A stretch of 6,036 nucleotides of DNA from Microcoleaceae cyanobacterium UBA11344. Lineage in GTDB: Bacteria; Cyanobacteriota; Cyanobacteriia; Cyanobacteriales; Microcoleaceae. The notes below the pieces were generated by a model. That model saw only the letters and a program-made list of their open reading frames with translations. It was not told the origin of the DNA and made no database searches. The stretch is taken from the NCBI GenBank assembly GCA_003483675.1, contig DMYK01000486.1, positions 1-6,036 of the forward strand, read 5' to 3'. The first letter of the stretch is position 1. Each line of letters begins with the position of its first letter. Positions 4,651 through 6,036 of this stretch are shown here, piece by piece. A program made the translations under genes and the position numbers.

Positions 4651-5767
4651 CAGAAAGCTTTCAAGTACCGATTCTATCCAACGCCTGAGCAGGAAAACTT
4701 GCGCGAGGCGAACGATGGGATGCACTCGTCTGGTCTATAACCGCGCCCTCGCCGCCAAGACTGAGGCGTGGTATGAACGACAGGAACGAGTTGGGTACGC
4801 CGAAACTTCTAGGATGCTGACTGACTGGAAAAAGCAAGAAGACTTGCAATTTCTCGGTGAGGTTAGTAGTGTGCCACAGCAAGGTTTGAGACATCTCCAA
4901 ACAGCATTTAGCAACTTTTTTGCAGGATGGGCTAAATACCCAAACTTCAAGAAAAAGCATAACGGTGGCAGTGCTGAATTTACTTCATCAGCATTTAGGT
5001 TTAGAGATGGACAAGTATTTCTGGCCTTGAGTCCTGAACCCTTGGCAATTCGTTGGAGTAGACAGTTGCCAAAGAATGCTGAACCATCCACGATTACAGT
5101 GAAGCTCTCGCCTTCTGGACGTTGGACAGTTTCTTTGTTGGTGGATATTGAAATTGAAACATTACCTGAGTCTCCTAATCAAATTGGTTGGGATTTGGGG
5201 ATCACAAGTTTGATTGCTTTGAGTAATGGTGAAAAAGTTGCTAATCCTCAAGCGTTTAAAGCTAAACGCCGTAAATTGCGTCAAGCGCAAAAAGCCCTTA
5301 TTCGTAAGCAAAAAGGATCTAAAAATCGAGAAAAAGCTCGGCTTAAAGTTGCTCAAGTTCATGCAGAAATTAGCGATGCGCGAAAGGATTTTCTGCACAA
5401 GTTGACAACTCGATTGGTGCGTGAAAACCAAACCATCGCCGTTGAGGATTTGGCTGGGTCGAACATGATTAAAAACCGGAAACTTGCCCTCTCAATCAGT
5501 GATGCTAGTTGGGGTGAATTGGTCAGGCAACTTGAATACAAGTGTGACTGGTATGGTCGCACGTTGCTCAAGATTGACCGTTGGTTTCCTAGTTCTAAAC
5601 GATGTTTTGACTGCGGACACATTGTTGAAAAGTTGCCACTTAACATTCGCGAGTGGGATTGCCCTCAATGCGGCTCTCACCACGACCGAGATGTAAACGC
5701 AGCTTTGAATATTTTGGCGGCTTTCTCTTGCCGTTTCAGTCTGGGTCGCGAACATAATACCCAATAG
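4651..5767 (+). CDS. tnpB: TnpB RNA-guided nuclease of an IS200/IS605 (IS1341-type) element, 5' end disrupted
   Basis: TnpB is the omega-RNA-guided DNA endonuclease of IS200/IS605 elements, related to Cas12. Codons 4651-4704 read QKAFKYRFYPTPEQENLR, the conserved TnpB N-terminus. The rest (4706-5767) is in the next frame, starting RRTMGCTRLVYNRAL, so about one extra base lies in GCGCG at 4701-4705. Joined, the protein is about 371 residues, a normal length. RuvC acidic residues are present: Asp (5192-5194, in GWDLGI), Glu (5444-5446, in VEDL) and Asp (5690-5692, in HDRDVNAALNIL). The zinc finger is CFDC (5603-5614) with CPQC (5660-5671). No ATG is in frame for the first segment; a TTG at 4580 lies within intron domain V and is not a credible start. 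An internal ATG at 4715 would lose the N-terminal beta strand. There is no tnpA. It is probably a decaying copy, though the catalytic core is intact. Confidence 0.85.
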
Positions 5768-5870
5768 GGATACCCCTAAAGGGCAGTTGCGAAATACCCG
5801 TAAGGGACAGAAGCAGAAACCCAAATAGTGATGTTTGGGAATCCCGCGGTACGGCCGGGGTGGATGTCAA
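5768..5870 (+). ncRNA. Right end of the tnpB element and probable omega-RNA scaffold
   Basis: This non-coding tail directly follows the tnpB stop and is rich in hairpins. They are CCC-TAAA-GGG (5774-5783), CCC-GTAA-GGG (5797-5806), CCCAAA (5820-5825) with TTTGGG (5834-5839), and a final stem CCC-G-CGG / CCG-GGG (5843-5860) with a TACGG loop. The end is GGATGTCAA (5862-5870). A subterminal hairpin followed by TCAA is the pattern of IS608-type right ends, and TnpB guide RNAs come from this part of the transcript. The guide would then begin AAGGACTTGCATTCC from 5871. The RNA 5' limit, probably inside tnpB, cannot be seen. Confidence 0.5.
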
Positions 5871-5930
5871 AAGGACTTGCATTCCTGACTACAAACATTT
5901 TTATTACGGGTAATTGACCGAACATGATAT

Positions 5931-5946
5931 GACTCCTGACTCCTGA
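5931..5946. repeat. Short tandem heptamer GACTCCT
   Basis: Two direct copies of GACTCCT (5931-5944) followed by GA. This fits the short tandemly repeated heptamers common in filamentous cyanobacterial intergenic DNA. Confidence 0.45.
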
Positions 5947-5959
5947 ATTGATTGTTAAA

Positions 5960-6006
5960 AGTTTTGAGTTTTAAGTTAAAGAATCTTTAATTCAAAACTC
6001 AAAACT
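5960..6006. repeat. Long AT-rich hairpin, possible minus-strand terminator
   Basis: AGTTTTGAGTTTT (5960-5972) and AAAACTCAAAACT (5994-6006) are a perfect 13-bp inverted repeat. Inside, TTAAAG (5976-5981) pairs with CTTTAA (5985-5990) around AAT, giving one nearly continuous stem. On the minus strand it follows the possible stop at 6007-6005 and is followed by TTTT, so it could end a gene entering from the right. Confidence 0.55.
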
Positions 6007-6034
6007 ATTTTCCGTTAATCAACCCATCAATCGC
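6005..6034 (-). CDS. Possible C-terminal end of an unidentified minus-strand gene
   Basis: The minus strand reads AIDGLINGK and then TAG (6007-6005), directly against the hairpin. Nine codons are too few to identify anything. The suggestion rests on the protein-like ending and the adjacent terminator-like hairpin. Confidence 0.15.
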   Translation of the reverse strand, partial: AIDGLINGK

Positions 6035-6036
6035 GA

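Larger units (their letters stand above)
4651..5870 (+). mobile_element. TnpB-only insertion sequence (IS200/IS605 superfamily, IS1341-like), left end undefined
   Basis: It consists of tnpB plus the structured right end. No Y1 transposase gene is present, so mobility would need TnpA in trans. No left-end hairpin could be assigned. The left end may be hidden in, or replaced by, the intron sequence at 4281-4650, so the start given is only that of the recognisable coding sequence. Confidence 0.6.

Noticed and set aside
4661..5824. Several minus-strand frames within tnpB
   Set aside because: They are antisense to a conserved coding sequence, with no recognisable motifs and no expected start signals.
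4281..5870. Classical IStron (tnpB embedded in a self-splicing intron)
   Set aside because: The intron's domains V and VI lie upstream of tnpB, not downstream, so splicing would not remove tnpB.

Overview
The window looks like chromosomal DNA of a cyanobacterium. It carries a photosystem II D1 gene (psbA), a cyanobacterial-type QueF start, a small bacterial SpeD, several HIP1-type GCGATCGC octamers, and short palindromic and heptameric intergenic repeats of the kind found in filamentous cyanobacteria (Oscillatoria/Microcoleus-like is an inference, not shown). Genes are sparse, and much of the DNA is repeats, gene relics and mobile-element remains.

Layout. 1-114 (minus): 5' end of queF (queuosine precursor pathway), running off the left edge. 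169-272: a 104-bp MITE-like element with terminal and internal inverted repeats. 367-975 (plus): an unrecognised coiled-coil protein with one C-terminal membrane anchor. 987-1014: a hairpin terminator serving this gene and the convergent speD. 1061-1483 (minus): SpeD, S-adenosylmethionine decarboxylase (polyamine synthesis), with a good promoter at 1529-1557. 1560-2410: gene-poor DNA holding a badly frameshifted response-regulator receiver relic (1787-2012), a short repeat and a doubtful minus-strand ORF. 2370-2453: a second palindromic repeat of the same family as the one at 169-272.

2694-3776 (plus): psbA encoding a full 360-residue D1. It has all cofactor ligands but carries Ala80, Leu158 and Ala286, the residue set described for the low-oxygen-induced D1' isoform, plus Gln130 and Met173. 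Four small palindromes and a sigma70-like promoter precede it, and a clear terminator follows at 3810-3838. Degenerate copies of the palindromic repeat lie at 3865-4040.

4281-4650: probable remains of an ORF-less group II intron. A 34-nt domain V (4575-4608) and a domain VI with a candidate branch-point A (4643) are recognisable; the 5' end at 4281 is only a guess. The predicted 3' splice site (4650/4651) falls exactly, and in phase, at the first codons of a tnpB gene (4651-5767) of the IS200/IS605-IS1341 type. TnpB keeps its RuvC residues and zinc finger, but its first 18 codons are in another frame and no normal start codon is visible. A structured tail (about 5768-5870) ending in TCAA looks like the element's right end and omega-RNA scaffold. 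A long AT-rich hairpin and perhaps the last codons of another minus-strand gene end the window.

The genes do not form an operon. QueF, SpeD and D1 are separate chromosomal functions interleaved with mobile-element debris. The most unusual object is the intron 3' end joined to tnpB.
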